Assembly (NCBI RefSeq): GCF_000423345.1
Contig: NZ_AUHU01000004.1
Coordinates: forward strand, 310,001 to 374,000
DNA from: Marinimicrobium agarilyticum DSM 16975
GTDB lineage: Bacteria; Pseudomonadota; Gammaproteobacteria; Pseudomonadales; Cellvibrionaceae
Direction: 5' to 3'
Length of the DNA: 64,000 nt
Shown: positions 41,420 through 49,548 of the stretch, in pieces
How the letters are laid out: every line of letters begins with the position of its first letter
Position numbering within the stretch: the stretch's first letter is position 1
Made by a program: the position numbers and the translations under genes
Notes under the pieces: generated by a model
Told to the model about the DNA's origin: nothing
Seen by the model: the letters and a program-made list of their open reading frames with translations, nothing else
The model's database searches: none

Positions 41420-42810
41420 GCTTGATGAACGATATGCTCAAGGATCTGGATCGTCGCGGCGCCGGTCGTGGCGACGACACGCTCGGGGATCATCACCGCG
41501 CGCGTCGTACGGGATCGGCCGTCCCCTGGGTTCTGAGCGGTGGTTTTATCGTCCTTCTTGCGGTTGCCGCTATGCTTTGGTGGTGGCCGGATGCCCCGAA
41601 ACCGTCGACCGGGGCAATAGCGAGTAAACCCGCGTCGGCACCCATCGAGACAGCGGTGAAGTCGATCGAGGAAAGAACGGTTGGGAACTCCGGTCAGGAA
41701 ACTGCAAAGCCTCCGCAGCCATTTGAAGCCGAGGCGATTGAGCGGGCTCTCCATGAACCGCGCGGCGCCGAGCAGCCGGCAGTAGTGGCAGAGGCCGAGA
41801 CGAATCCGGAAAAGCGGGAGCGGATCGAAACCTTACTGGAGTCGGCTCTCACCGCCCGCGCTCGGGATCGGTTGACCCGCCCGGTGGGGGATAACGCCTA
41901 CGAATACTATCAGCAGGTGCTGGCGATTGCGCCGGATGAACCGGAGGCCCTGGCGGGACTCGCGGCCATCGCCCAGCGATATCGGGAATTGGCCGAGGCC
42001 GCTATGGATCGAGAGGCGTTGGCGGCGGCGCGACAGTTCTTGCAACGCGCCCGCTCCGTTCGCCCGGAGGCGGAAGATATTCAGGCCAGCGAAGCGCGTC
42101 TGGCCACACTGGCTGAGGTCACGGCCTCTGCCACTGGAGTGGAGTCTGGTACTGAGCCCGCGAGTGAGACGAGCGGGGAGGAGTCGTCATTGTCCGTTCG
42201 CCCCGATCCTTCGTCGGTAGATCGACGTCACGCGGACCGGGCAGAGCGCTTGTGGTCGCAGGGGAGCCCGGAGCAGGCTCGTACGTTGCTGGAAACCACC
42301 CTGCAGGAGTGGTCGTCTGAGAGCGTGGAGCCGGTAAGAACTGTTGGTGTGCTCTTTGATTTATACCTGGACGCGGGCGAGCTTGGGCGAGCGCGAGCAT
42401 TGCTTGAGCAGGACCGACTGCCCGAAGATGCCAAAGTCTATCGCCGCGCTCAGCTTGCTCTTGCCAACGGACAAACCGGCGAGGCACTGGCGCTGTTGGA
42501 GGCCGGCGCGCAAAGCGCGGCAGAGAACGAGGCGTATCGGGCGCTTATGGCCCGACTCTTCTATGAACAGCAACGGTTCGAAGAGGCAGCAGCGCACTAC
42601 CGCGCGTTGCTGACGGACATGGGAAACCGCCCGGCCTACTGGCTGGGGCTGGGGTTGGCGCAAGATGCGCAGAATGATGCCCCCGCAGCATTGAACGCAT
42701 TCAGGCAGGCATTGGCGAGCGGGGCCTATCGCGAAGATGCCGCGGTGCGCGAGTACCTTCAAAGCCGGGTCGATGCGCTGACACGTCGAAAACAGACACA
42801 GGAATCCTGA
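41416..42810 (+). CDS. mshN: MshN, TPR protein of the MSHA system
   Basis: A 464-residue bitopic protein starting MSLMNDMLKDLDRRGAGR, the conserved MshN head. A membrane helix follows (about 40-62), then a low-complexity Glu/Pro/Ala linker, then TPR-like helices from about 155 to the C-terminus (YYQQVLAIAPDEPEALAGLAAIAQRY; RLFYEQQRFEEAAAHYRALL). The TPR part probably scaffolds other pilus proteins in the periplasm. It overlaps mshM by 4 bp and ends 1 bp before mshE. Confidence 0.88.
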   Translation: MSLMNDMLKDLDRRGAGRGDDTLGDHHRARRTGSAVPWVLSGGFIVLLAVAAMLWWWPDAPKPSTGAIASKPASAPIETAVKSIEERTVGNSGQETAKPPQPFEAEAIERALHEPRGAEQPAVVAEAETNPEKRERIETLLESALTARARDRLTRPVGDNAYEYYQQVLAIAPDEPEALAGLAAIAQRYRELAEAAMDREALAAARQFLQRARSVRPEAEDIQASEARLATLAEVTASATGVESGTEPASETSGEESSLSVRPDPSSVDRRHADRAERLWSQGSPEQARTLLETTLQEWSSESVEPVRTVGVLFDLYLDAGELGRARALLEQDRLPEDAKVYRRAQLALANGQTGEALALLEAGAQSAAENEAYRALMARLFYEQQRFEEAAAHYRALLTDMGNRPAYWLGLGLAQDAQNDAPAALNAFRQALASGAYREDAAVREYLQSRVDALTRRKQTQES

Positions 42811-42811
42811 C

Positions 42812-44548
42812 ATGCCGGAACCGCAATCCAATCCGCGCAAACGTATTCGTATCGGGGACTTGCTGGTCAGCCAGCAGATGATCACCGACGATCAGCTTCA
42901 GCGAGCGCTGCAAGAGCAGAAACTGACGGGCCGTAAACTGGGCAATACCCTGGTCGATCTCGGCTATGTCGATGAGAATGCGCTGCTGAACCTGTTGTCC
43001 GAACAGCTGGATATTCCGTTTGTCGAGCTTAAGCAGTTCCGTTTTGATCGGGATCTGATCCAACGCCTGCCGGAAACCAGCGCCCGTCGCTATCGGGTCA
43101 TTCCCTTGCGAGAGGACCCCGACGGCCTGTTGATCGGCATGGCCGACCCGACGGATATTTTTTGTCTTGATGAACTGGCCCGCCAGTTGAAGCAGCCGGT
43201 AAAGCCCGCGGTAGTGCGTGAGTCCGAGCTGTTGGATGTGCTCGACATCGCCTACAGCCAGGCGAGTGAAATCGCCTCCCTGGCGGAAGAATTGGATGAG
43301 GAGCTGGAAAGCTCCGCCATCGACCTCACGGACTTTGCCGCCGAGGCGACTGACAGCGACGCGCCGGTGGTCAAGTTGCTGCAGAAAATTTTCGAGGAAG
43401 CCATCTCGGCGAAGGCGTCGGATATTCACATCGAGCCCGATGAAACGGTGCTGCGCATCCGCAACCGGATCGACGGCGTGCTGCTCGAACAGGTGATGAA
43501 CGAAAAGCGGATTGCCCCCGCGGTGGTGGTTCGCCTCAAACTGATGTCCGGGCTGGATATTTCCGAGAAGCGTAAGCCCCAGGACGGTCGTTTCAACCTC
43601 AAGGTCAAAGGCCGCAATATCGATGTGCGACTGTCCACCATGCCGGTGCAATTCGGCGAGTCGGTGGTCATGCGTCTGCTGGATCATACCGATGGGGTGC
43701 TGCCGTTGGGCAAAGTGGGTATGCCCTCCCATCTGGTGGACCGGTTCCGCCGGATCATTACCCGCCCCCACGGTCTGGTGCTGGTAACCGGGCCTACCGG
43801 TAGCGGTAAGACCACCACGCTCTATGGTGCCCTGTCCGAGCTGAACAAGCCGGAGAAGAAAATCATCACGGTGGAGGACCCGGTGGAGTACCGTCTTCCC
43901 CGTATTAACCAGGTGCAGTTGCACGAGCGCATTGGGCTGACCTTCGGTACTGTGCTTCGTGCTTCTCTGCGTCAGGATCCGGATATTCTGCTGGTAGGCG
44001 AGATTCGCGATGCGGAGTCCGCGGAAATCGCCCTGAGGGCGGCCATGACCGGGCACATGGTGCTTTCGACGCTGCACACCAACGACGCTCTGACGTCGCC
44101 GCTTCGCCTGATCGATATGGGAGTCGATGCCTATCTGGTGGCGACCGCTCTGAAAGCCATTGTGGCCCAGCGGCTGTTGCGCAAGATCTGCTCAAGCTGC
44201 GTAGAGGACCACACCCCCGACGCCAGCGAACGGCAATTGTTGGCGGCCATCGGGCATCGCCACGACCTGGACCAGGTACAGTTCAAGCGGGGCGCCGGTT
44301 GTCCCCATTGCCACAATACCGGCTATCGCGGCCGCATCGGGGTATTTGAATTGCTGGAAATCAACAGCGCCATGGCCGAAGCCTTGCGCGAAGGCAGCCT
44401 CAATGCCTTTACCCGAGCGGCTCAACAGAATCCGCACTATCGGCCGCTGAGTCACGGCGCACTGGACTATGCGATCGAAGGGGTGTCGACGCTGGAAGAG
44501 GTGATGAAGGTCTCGGCACAAATCGAAGATGAAGCGGAGCTGATCTAA
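42812..44548 (+). CDS. mshE: MshE, pilus extension ATPase with c-di-GMP-binding MshEN domain
   Basis: A 578-residue PilB/GspE-type hexameric ATPase that polymerises the MSHA pilus. The first 60 residues hold two MshEN motifs (RIGDLLVSQQMITDDQLQRALQEQ and KLGNTLVDLGYVDENALLNLLSEQ), which bind cyclic di-GMP in Vibrio MshE. Catalytic parts are intact: Walker A TGPTGSGKTTT, the Asp box (ITVEDPVEYR), Walker B ILLVGEIRDAES, the His box (TGHMVLSTLHTND), and a zinc motif (CSSC... CPHC). Pilus assembly should therefore respond to c-di-GMP. Confidence 0.96.
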   Translation: MPEPQSNPRKRIRIGDLLVSQQMITDDQLQRALQEQKLTGRKLGNTLVDLGYVDENALLNLLSEQLDIPFVELKQFRFDRDLIQRLPETSARRYRVIPLREDPDGLLIGMADPTDIFCLDELARQLKQPVKPAVVRESELLDVLDIAYSQASEIASLAEELDEELESSAIDLTDFAAEATDSDAPVVKLLQKIFEEAISAKASDIHIEPDETVLRIRNRIDGVLLEQVMNEKRIAPAVVVRLKLMSGLDISEKRKPQDGRFNLKVKGRNIDVRLSTMPVQFGESVVMRLLDHTDGVLPLGKVGMPSHLVDRFRRIITRPHGLVLVTGPTGSGKTTTLYGALSELNKPEKKIITVEDPVEYRLPRINQVQLHERIGLTFGTVLRASLRQDPDILLVGEIRDAESAEIALRAAMTGHMVLSTLHTNDALTSPLRLIDMGVDAYLVATALKAIVAQRLLRKICSSCVEDHTPDASERQLLAAIGHRHDLDQVQFKRGAGCPHCHNTGYRGRIGVFELLEINSAMAEALREGSLNAFTRAAQQNPHYRPLSHGALDYAIEGVSTLEEVMKVSAQIEDEAELI

Positions 44549-44553
44549 AGGCC

Positions 44554-45774
44554 ATGGCGATCTACCAGTTTCGAGGACGCAACGCCGAAGGCCGGTTGGT
44601 AACCGGTCAATTGGAGGCGCCCACTGCTGATGCCGTCGCCGGACAGCTGTCGGGGCGGGGCGTCACGCCACTGGCCATTGAGCCCTATGAGTACAAGCCC
44701 AGTTTCTCAGAGCGTTGGCAGGCCTGGCGCAACAGCGGCAAGGTGGAAACGGTTGACCTCATCATGTTCTGCCGGCAGATGTACACCATCACTCGGGCCG
44801 GCGTCCCTCTGGTGCGTGGAATACGGGGTTTGGCGGCAAACCTTCGGCACGTCACCTTTCGCGAGACGCTGGAGGATATTGCGGACCGGTTGGAGTCCGG
44901 CCTGGAGTTGTCGGTGGCCATGCGCCACCACCCGAAAGTGTTCAACAACCTCTTTGTCAGTATTGTCAGCGTGGGCGAGGACAGCGGGTCACTGGAGGAT
45001 GCGTTCAAGCAGTTGAGCGAGTACCTGGAGCGCGACCAGGAAACCATCAAAAATATCAAGTCCGCCCTGCGGTACCCGAGTTTTGTCCTGATTGCTCTGG
45101 CGATCGCGATTCTGGTCATCAACGTGAAGGTGATACCGGCGTTTGCCAACATGTTTTCCCAGTTCGGGGCCCAGTTGCCGCTGCCGACTCGTATATTGAT
45201 TGGTGTCTCCGACTTTTTCGTCGCCTTCTGGCCCTACCTACTCTTTATTACGGTTAGCGTCTTCTTTGGGCTCCGACATTACGTTTCCACCGAAGAGGGC
45301 GCTCGGTGGTGGGGCCGGAAAAAATTGGGTCTGATTGCGATTGGCGATATTATAGAACGTGCCTCCATGGCCCGGTATGCCCGCTCTTTCAGCGTGATGC
45401 TGAGAGCGGGTCTGCCGGTCAACAGGGCGCTGGATTTGTGCGCGCGAGCCATTGATAACCCCTACCTGGGTGACAAGATCCGGGAGATTCGCGCGGGGGT
45501 CGAGCGGGGCGAAGGGCTCTTTCAGACCCATATGACCAGCGGCATGTTCACACCCCTGGTGCTACAGATGATTGCCGTGGGCGAGGAAAGCGGGCAGGTG
45601 GACCAGCTGCTCTCAGAAGTGGCGGAGTTTTACGAGCGCGAGGTGGACTACGACACGAAACGCCTCAGCGACCGCATTGAACCGATCATGATTGTGATCA
45701 TGGCCAGTTTCGTGCTGATCCTGGCTCTGGGCATTTTTCTTCCCATGTGGGAAATGTACAACATTCAGCAGTGA
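44554..45774 (+). CDS. mshG: MshG, inner-membrane platform protein (GspF/PilC family)
   Basis: A 406-residue polytopic protein with the duplicated GspF domain: MFCRQMYTITRAGVPLVRGI near 70-90 and ARYARSFSVMLRAGLPVNRALDL near 272-295. Each is followed by the family's conserved Gly/Glu stretches (VGEDSGSLEDAF; VGEESGQVDQLL), and three membrane helices are predicted. The platform protein transfers motion from MshE to pilin subunits. It starts 5 bp after mshE and ends 4 bp before mshF. Confidence 0.95.
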   Translation: MAIYQFRGRNAEGRLVTGQLEAPTADAVAGQLSGRGVTPLAIEPYEYKPSFSERWQAWRNSGKVETVDLIMFCRQMYTITRAGVPLVRGIRGLAANLRHVTFRETLEDIADRLESGLELSVAMRHHPKVFNNLFVSIVSVGEDSGSLEDAFKQLSEYLERDQETIKNIKSALRYPSFVLIALAIAILVINVKVIPAFANMFSQFGAQLPLPTRILIGVSDFFVAFWPYLLFITVSVFFGLRHYVSTEEGARWWGRKKLGLIAIGDIIERASMARYARSFSVMLRAGLPVNRALDLCARAIDNPYLGDKIREIRAGVERGEGLFQTHMTSGMFTPLVLQMIAVGEESGQVDQLLSEVAEFYEREVDYDTKRLSDRIEPIMIVIMASFVLILALGIFLPMWEMYNIQQ

Positions 45775-45778
45775 CCCT

Positions 45779-46348
45779 ATGGCCGAACGGAGTGCGCGTG
45801 TGTTTGAATGGACGCTACTGATCCTCGTGATCAGCGTGATCGTTACGCTTGCGGTCGGAGTTTACAGCCGCATGGCTGAGGATGTGCGCCAACTGAGCTT
45901 CAAGCTCGCCGCGCAGAACTTTGAAACGGCGGTCTCCGGGGTCAGAGCGAAGTGGTATGTCCAGCGAAGTCAGGGAGACCTTGACTACACTGTCACTGTA
46001 TATGGCCAGTTGCCCAGTTCGCCGGTAGACGGGCAAGAGATGTCTCCGGTAGAGGTTTACCTTAACCGAAGCGGCTGGCCGGTCAATACGGCCTCCGCAG
46101 CACAGGCCCAGGACCGGACGTTGGAGGTCTGGGAATGCGCCCAGTTGTGGAACGGGCTTTTATATCAGGCGCCAAAAGTGGAGATCGAGGGACAGGAGTC
46201 GGCAGAGACGGGCGACTATGAGGTTTCAGCGGTGACGGACCAGGACGAGAAGGCATGCCGTTACCGTCATTTACTTGACGAGTCAGGTCGGCAGTATTTT
46301 GACTACTTTCCTCGTAATGGCAGGGTAGTTGTCTATTCGTCACCGTAA
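45779..46348 (+). CDS. mshF: MshF-like MSHA protein
   Basis: A 189-residue protein with one N-terminal membrane helix (EWTLLILVISVIVTLAVGVYS) and a polar domain with FETAVSGVRAKWYVQ. The position between mshG and the pilin genes, size and layout match MshF, whose function is not defined. Sequence conservation is low, so the name relies mostly on gene order. It is the last gene before a 147-bp gap with a sigma-54 promoter. Confidence 0.65.
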   Translation: MAERSARVFEWTLLILVISVIVTLAVGVYSRMAEDVRQLSFKLAAQNFETAVSGVRAKWYVQRSQGDLDYTVTVYGQLPSSPVDGQEMSPVEVYLNRSGWPVNTASAAQAQDRTLEVWECAQLWNGLLYQAPKVEIEGQESAETGDYEVSAVTDQDEKACRYRHLLDESGRQYFDYFPRNGRVVVYSSP

Positions 46349-46373
46349 TGACGCAGATTATCGGAAAATGTAT

Positions 46374-46388
46374 TGGCACGGATGTTGA
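46374..46388 (+). promoter_or_regulatory. Sigma-54 (RpoN) -24/-12 promoter element before the pilin genes
   Basis: TGGCAC-GGATG-TTGA matches the sigma-54 consensus TGGCAC-N5-TTGC at every fixed position except the last. The predicted RNA start near 46400 leaves a leader of about 95 nt before the first pilin ATG. Many type IV pilin genes use sigma-54. Confidence 0.6.
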
Positions 46389-46495
46389 ATTAACCTATAT
46401 TGGGTGTAATCAGGCGCCAAGTTCAGCCTCATCGGGGCGGCGGCTTTGCAGCACTTTTTGACTAGAAACTCACCACACTGATGGAGTTGGTACTT

Positions 46496-46906
46496 ATGAA
46501 ACAACAATCCGGTTTTACTTTGATCGAACTGATCGCGGTTATCGTGATCCTGGGCATTATCGCCGCCGTGGCCGTGCCCCGGTTTGTGGATTTGTCGGCG
46601 GCGGCTCGCCAAGCGGCCGTGCAAGGGGTAGCGGGTAACCTGGCGAGCGCTTCCTCGCTAAATCACGCAAATAACATTGCAAATGACGCAGGTTTGAATA
46701 CGACCACTCCAATTGTAACAGTAGACACTTGCGATGATGTGGCTGGTTTGCTGGATGGTGGTATGCCGAATGGCTATACCCTTAACACCGATGCAGGCAC
46801 CGCACTTCAAGGTGGTGGTATTGGGACCGAAGGCGGTTCTTCCACCTGCACCGTGACAGGTCCGAATGGCGTTACGGATACATTTACGGCCTACGGTGTT
46901 CAATAA
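46496..46906 (+). CDS. mshA: MshA-type major pilin (first copy)
   Basis: A 136-residue type IV prepilin. The short leader MKQQSG is cut before Phe in GFTLIELIAVIVILGIIAAVAVPRF, with Glu5 present. Residues 36-60 (AARQAAVQGVAGNLASASSLNHAN) extend the helix. Two cysteines (DTCDD; SSTCTVTG) likely bridge the C-terminal D-loop. ATG 46496 is chosen; an ATG 15 bp upstream would lengthen the leader. It lies behind a sigma-54 promoter, which suits the highly expressed subunit. Assignment as MshA rather than MshB is by position and motif. Confidence 0.85.
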   Translation: MKQQSGFTLIELIAVIVILGIIAAVAVPRFVDLSAAARQAAVQGVAGNLASASSLNHANNIANDAGLNTTTPIVTVDTCDDVAGLLDGGMPNGYTLNTDAGTALQGGGIGTEGGSSTCTVTGPNGVTDTFTAYGVQ

Positions 46907-46937
46907 TAGGCTAGTGCGGTAGAAAAGACGGTTCTGT

Positions 46938-47348
46938 ATGAGAAACCACTCCCTAGGGTTCACATTACTGGAGCTCCTTGCTGCCATTGTGATCCTGGGG
47001 ATTGTGGCAGGAGTGGCTATTCCGAGGTTCGTGGATTTATCTCACTCTGCTAGAGAAAGTTCTGCTCAAGCGATCGCGGGGTCTCTGGGAAGTGCCAGCG
47101 CAATAAATCACGCAACAGATATTGTCGCTAGAACTGACCTGAACTCTCCGTCTCCAGTTCCCGTGTTCAACTGCCAAAGCGCTCAGAACTTATTGGATTC
47201 TGGTTCTCTAGCTGGGTATCGAATTGAACCTGGATCCGGCGAGCCTGCTAGCTTAACCAGTGGGCAGACGGCTGTCTGTGAAGTGATTGATGAAAGCGAT
47301 GGTTCAGTGCGAGCTACATTTGTCCTTCATGGTGTTGGGCCAACGTAG
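46938..47348 (+). CDS. Second MshA-like pilin, compositionally divergent
   Basis: A 136-residue prepilin paralogous to its neighbour: MRNHSLGFTLLELLAAIVILGIVAGVAIPRFVDLS, then ARESSAQAIAGSLGSASAINHATDIVARTDLN. Cysteines in VFNCQSAQN and AVCEVIDE correspond to the first copy's. The gene is visibly poorer in G+C than the rest of the locus and uses many A/T-ending codons and AGA, unlike its neighbours. It may be an alternative or minor pilin, or a recently acquired allele. It is 31 bp downstream of the first copy. Confidence 0.8.
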   Translation: MRNHSLGFTLLELLAAIVILGIVAGVAIPRFVDLSHSARESSAQAIAGSLGSASAINHATDIVARTDLNSPSPVPVFNCQSAQNLLDSGSLAGYRIEPGSGEPASLTSGQTAVCEVIDESDGSVRATFVLHGVGPT

Positions 47349-47390
47349 CTTATAAATTGCCCGGTTGGATGTTTGAGGGGTTGTCACGAA

Positions 47391-47852
47391 ATGGTGCCTG
47401 CAAAGACAGCCAAATCAGTGAGTGGCGCCAACCGAGGTTTTAGCCTCATAGAGTTAGTTGCCGTTCTCTTGGTGCTGGGGGTGATCAGCATTGTTGCAGC
47501 TTCTCGTTTTAATAATACTGACGTTGCCGCTGTTCAATCCGCTCGCGATCAAGCTTTAACAGCTTTTTTCACTGCTCAGCAACTTGCCATGGCTCGCGCC
47601 AGCGATGCCAATCCTATCCAGCTCACTGTGACCGCAAACAGTCTCAACGTGACGGAAAGCGGCACTTCTGTCGTTGCGACAGGCAGTGCGTATCCTGTTA
47701 CGTTGCCGCAGGGCATCGCCATTACCAGTGGCACGGGCAGCTATGAGTTTGACAAGCTGGGCCGAACCTCGCCTGGCCAGTTGATCATTGAACGCGGCTC
47801 CACCTCAGCCACCATCAACGTGGAGGCGACCGGTTATGCCTACACGCCCTAG
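47391..47852 (+). CDS. mshC: MshC-like minor pilin
   Basis: A 153-residue prepilin with a longer leader ending NRGFSLIELVAVLLVLGVISIVAASRF, the type IV N-methylation motif with Glu5. The remainder is Thr/Ser/Ala-rich and beta-strand-like with no cysteines. Position directly after the major pilins fits MshC. ATG 47391 (preceded by GAGGGG) is preferred over TTG 47373. The mshD start lies 17 bp inside its end. Confidence 0.75.
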   Translation: MVPAKTAKSVSGANRGFSLIELVAVLLVLGVISIVAASRFNNTDVAAVQSARDQALTAFFTAQQLAMARASDANPIQLTVTANSLNVTESGTSVVATGSAYPVTLPQGIAITSGTGSYEFDKLGRTSPGQLIIERGSTSATINVEATGYAYTP

Positions 47853-48321
47853 ATTACCGCCAGCTCTCCAGCGCGGGGTGACGTTGATAGAGCTCATCGT
47901 TTTTATCGTCGTGATCTCTCTGGCATTGGGGGCGCTATTGGGCGTCTATCGGTACTCCGTGGTCAACAGCGTGGACCCGGTTGTTCGGGTCCGGCTTATC
48001 GAGGCGGCCCAGTCTCAGTTGGATGTTGTGCTTGCCCAGCCTTATGATGCCAACACACCGGCTGGAGGCGTTCCCGCCTGTGGCAGCACCGTTCCCTCCG
48101 GGCGCCCTTCGCCACCGTCCTGTGCCGATGCAGGCGGTGTCAGTAGCTTCGACGGTTATTCCGATTCGCCCTACAGTAGCTATCAACGGCAAGTGAATGT
48201 TGAGCTAGCCGGTACTGAGCTGGGCCTTCCCAACAACGCCTGGGCAAAGCGCATCACCGTTATCGCGACCGCGCCGGATGGTCAATCCGTTACCCTGTCT
48301 GCCTACCGGACGAACTTCTGA
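47836..48321 (+). CDS. mshD: MshD-like minor pilin
   Basis: A 161-residue prepilin: MPTRPRLPPALQRGVTLIELIVFIVVISLALGALLGVYRY, then a polar C-terminal part with two cysteines (PACGST; PSCADAG) in a Pro/Ser-rich loop. The predicted cut is after Gly in RGVTLIEL. It overlaps mshC by 17 bp and mshO by 1 bp. Minor pilins of this class likely prime assembly at the tip together with MshC and MshO. Confidence 0.75.
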   Translation: MPTRPRLPPALQRGVTLIELIVFIVVISLALGALLGVYRYSVVNSVDPVVRVRLIEAAQSQLDVVLAQPYDANTPAGGVPACGSTVPSGRPSPPSCADAGGVSSFDGYSDSPYSSYQRQVNVELAGTELGLPNNAWAKRITVIATAPDGQSVTLSAYRTNF

Positions 48322-49091
48322 TGGCGCCCAACCCGAAAGAGAGTGGCTTTTCGTTGATCGAGTTAATCACCGTCGTCGTGGTTCTGGCGGTCCTGGCAAC
48401 CGTCGGCACGGGTTTTATCGTGAGCGCCACCGAAAGTTATCAGAAAACTCAAACACGGGCGGCGCTGGTCAATACGGCTCGTATGGCACTCGAGCGAATG
48501 ACCCGACAGTTGCGTGGCGCCATGCCGTACAGCGTGCGTGTTACCAACAGCGGTAACTGCGTGGAGTTTATGCCGGTTGCCGGTGGAGGCTTCTACCGCA
48601 ACCCGGTACCCGATAAGGCCAATAACGCTCCCGATCATGCTTCCATCGACACGGCGCCCCACAGTGTCGATTTCGGATCGGCGGATTTTATAAGTATTGG
48701 GGCCATGGATAGCGGTGAACTTTACGGAGGCGCTCCCGTTTCTTTGGCTCTGGTATCGAGCCGCTCGGCGACGTCCGTCGGGTTCCCCAGCCGTGATTGG
48801 CAACGGAATTCAATTGGGAGGCGGTTCTTTTTGCTGAACGCGCCCCAGGGTTTTTGTCTGTTTGGTGGTCAGCTGCGATTTTATCCGAATCAGGATCGAA
48901 CGGCGGCGGGAATAGATGTCACTTCGAGTTACGATCTGTTGGCGCAAGGAGCCCAGCCAATGGGGGCGCCTTTTACGTTGTCTTCGGCCAGTGACAGCCG
49001 CAATGTATTGGTGCGCATGAACATCGCTTTTGCCGAGGGCGATGAATCGCTCGACTTTGAACAGGAGGTTTTGATTCGCAATGTGCCCTGA
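48321..49091 (+). CDS. mshO: MshO-like minor pilin (PilW-like)
   Basis: A 256-residue prepilin with leader MAPNPKESG and FSLIELITVVVVLAVLATVGTGFIV, then an extended helix (TRAALVNTARMALERMTRQLRGAMPYSVRV). The long C-terminal domain contains cysteines at NCVEF and GFCLFGG. The large size and PilW-like helix identify MshO. Starts and stops overlap with mshD (1 bp) and mshP (11 bp), indicating strict co-translation. Confidence 0.8.
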   Translation: MAPNPKESGFSLIELITVVVVLAVLATVGTGFIVSATESYQKTQTRAALVNTARMALERMTRQLRGAMPYSVRVTNSGNCVEFMPVAGGGFYRNPVPDKANNAPDHASIDTAPHSVDFGSADFISIGAMDSGELYGGAPVSLALVSSRSATSVGFPSRDWQRNSIGRRFFLLNAPQGFCLFGGQLRFYPNQDRTAAGIDVTSSYDLLAQGAQPMGAPFTLSSASDSRNVLVRMNIAFAEGDESLDFEQEVLIRNVP

Positions 49092-49518
49092 CCGGAATCG
49101 CTTGCCTTCGGCTCTGCCAGCCTCTCAGCGAGGTTTCCTGCTGCCTGTGGCTATGTTCATTGTCGTGGTGATGGGGCTCGCGGCCCTGGCTCTTTGGCGC
49201 ACCACCAGTCAGAGCTCCGTGGCGAGCGTGCAGGAGCTTTTGACGGTGCAGGCACTGTATGCGGCTGAAAGTGGCGTTCAGTCCGGCTTGAGCGAGTTGT
49301 TTTACCCCAGTGCCGCGGCACGTCCCGCGGTGGACAACCGCTGCTCGGGGTTGAGTCAGTCTCTGGACTTTTCCGGTATACTCGGGCTGAACCTTTGCTC
49401 TGCGGAGGTCAGTTGTGAGTTGTTGGAGCCGGGTATGTATCGTATTGAGGCCAGCGGTGCTTGCGGAGCGGGCGCTACGCGAGCTGTCCGGGCTCTGGAG
49501 GTTCAGGCCCGGTTCTGA
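49081..49518 (+). CDS. mshP: MshP-like protein (PilX-type)
   Basis: A 145-residue protein with SQRGFLLPVAMFIVVVMGLAALAL in place of the standard pilin segment; Pro occurs instead of Glu at position 5, as in PilX/GspK-type subunits. SVQELLTVQALYAAESGVQSGLSEL follows the helix, typical of the PilX family. Four later cysteines are likely to be disulfide-linked. It overlaps mshO by 11 bp and is 30 bp before mshQ. Confidence 0.8.
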   Translation: MCPDRNRLPSALPASQRGFLLPVAMFIVVVMGLAALALWRTTSQSSVASVQELLTVQALYAAESGVQSGLSELFYPSAAARPAVDNRCSGLSQSLDFSGILGLNLCSAEVSCELLEPGMYRIEASGACGAGATRAVRALEVQARF

Positions 49519-49548
49519 CCATGCGTAAATAGCTGTGGAATTCGTTCA

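Noticed and set aside
42701-44077. Long minus-strand open frame opposite mshN/mshE
   Set aside because: It is a mirror of the very well-conserved mshE coding sequence, with no ribosome site or family features.
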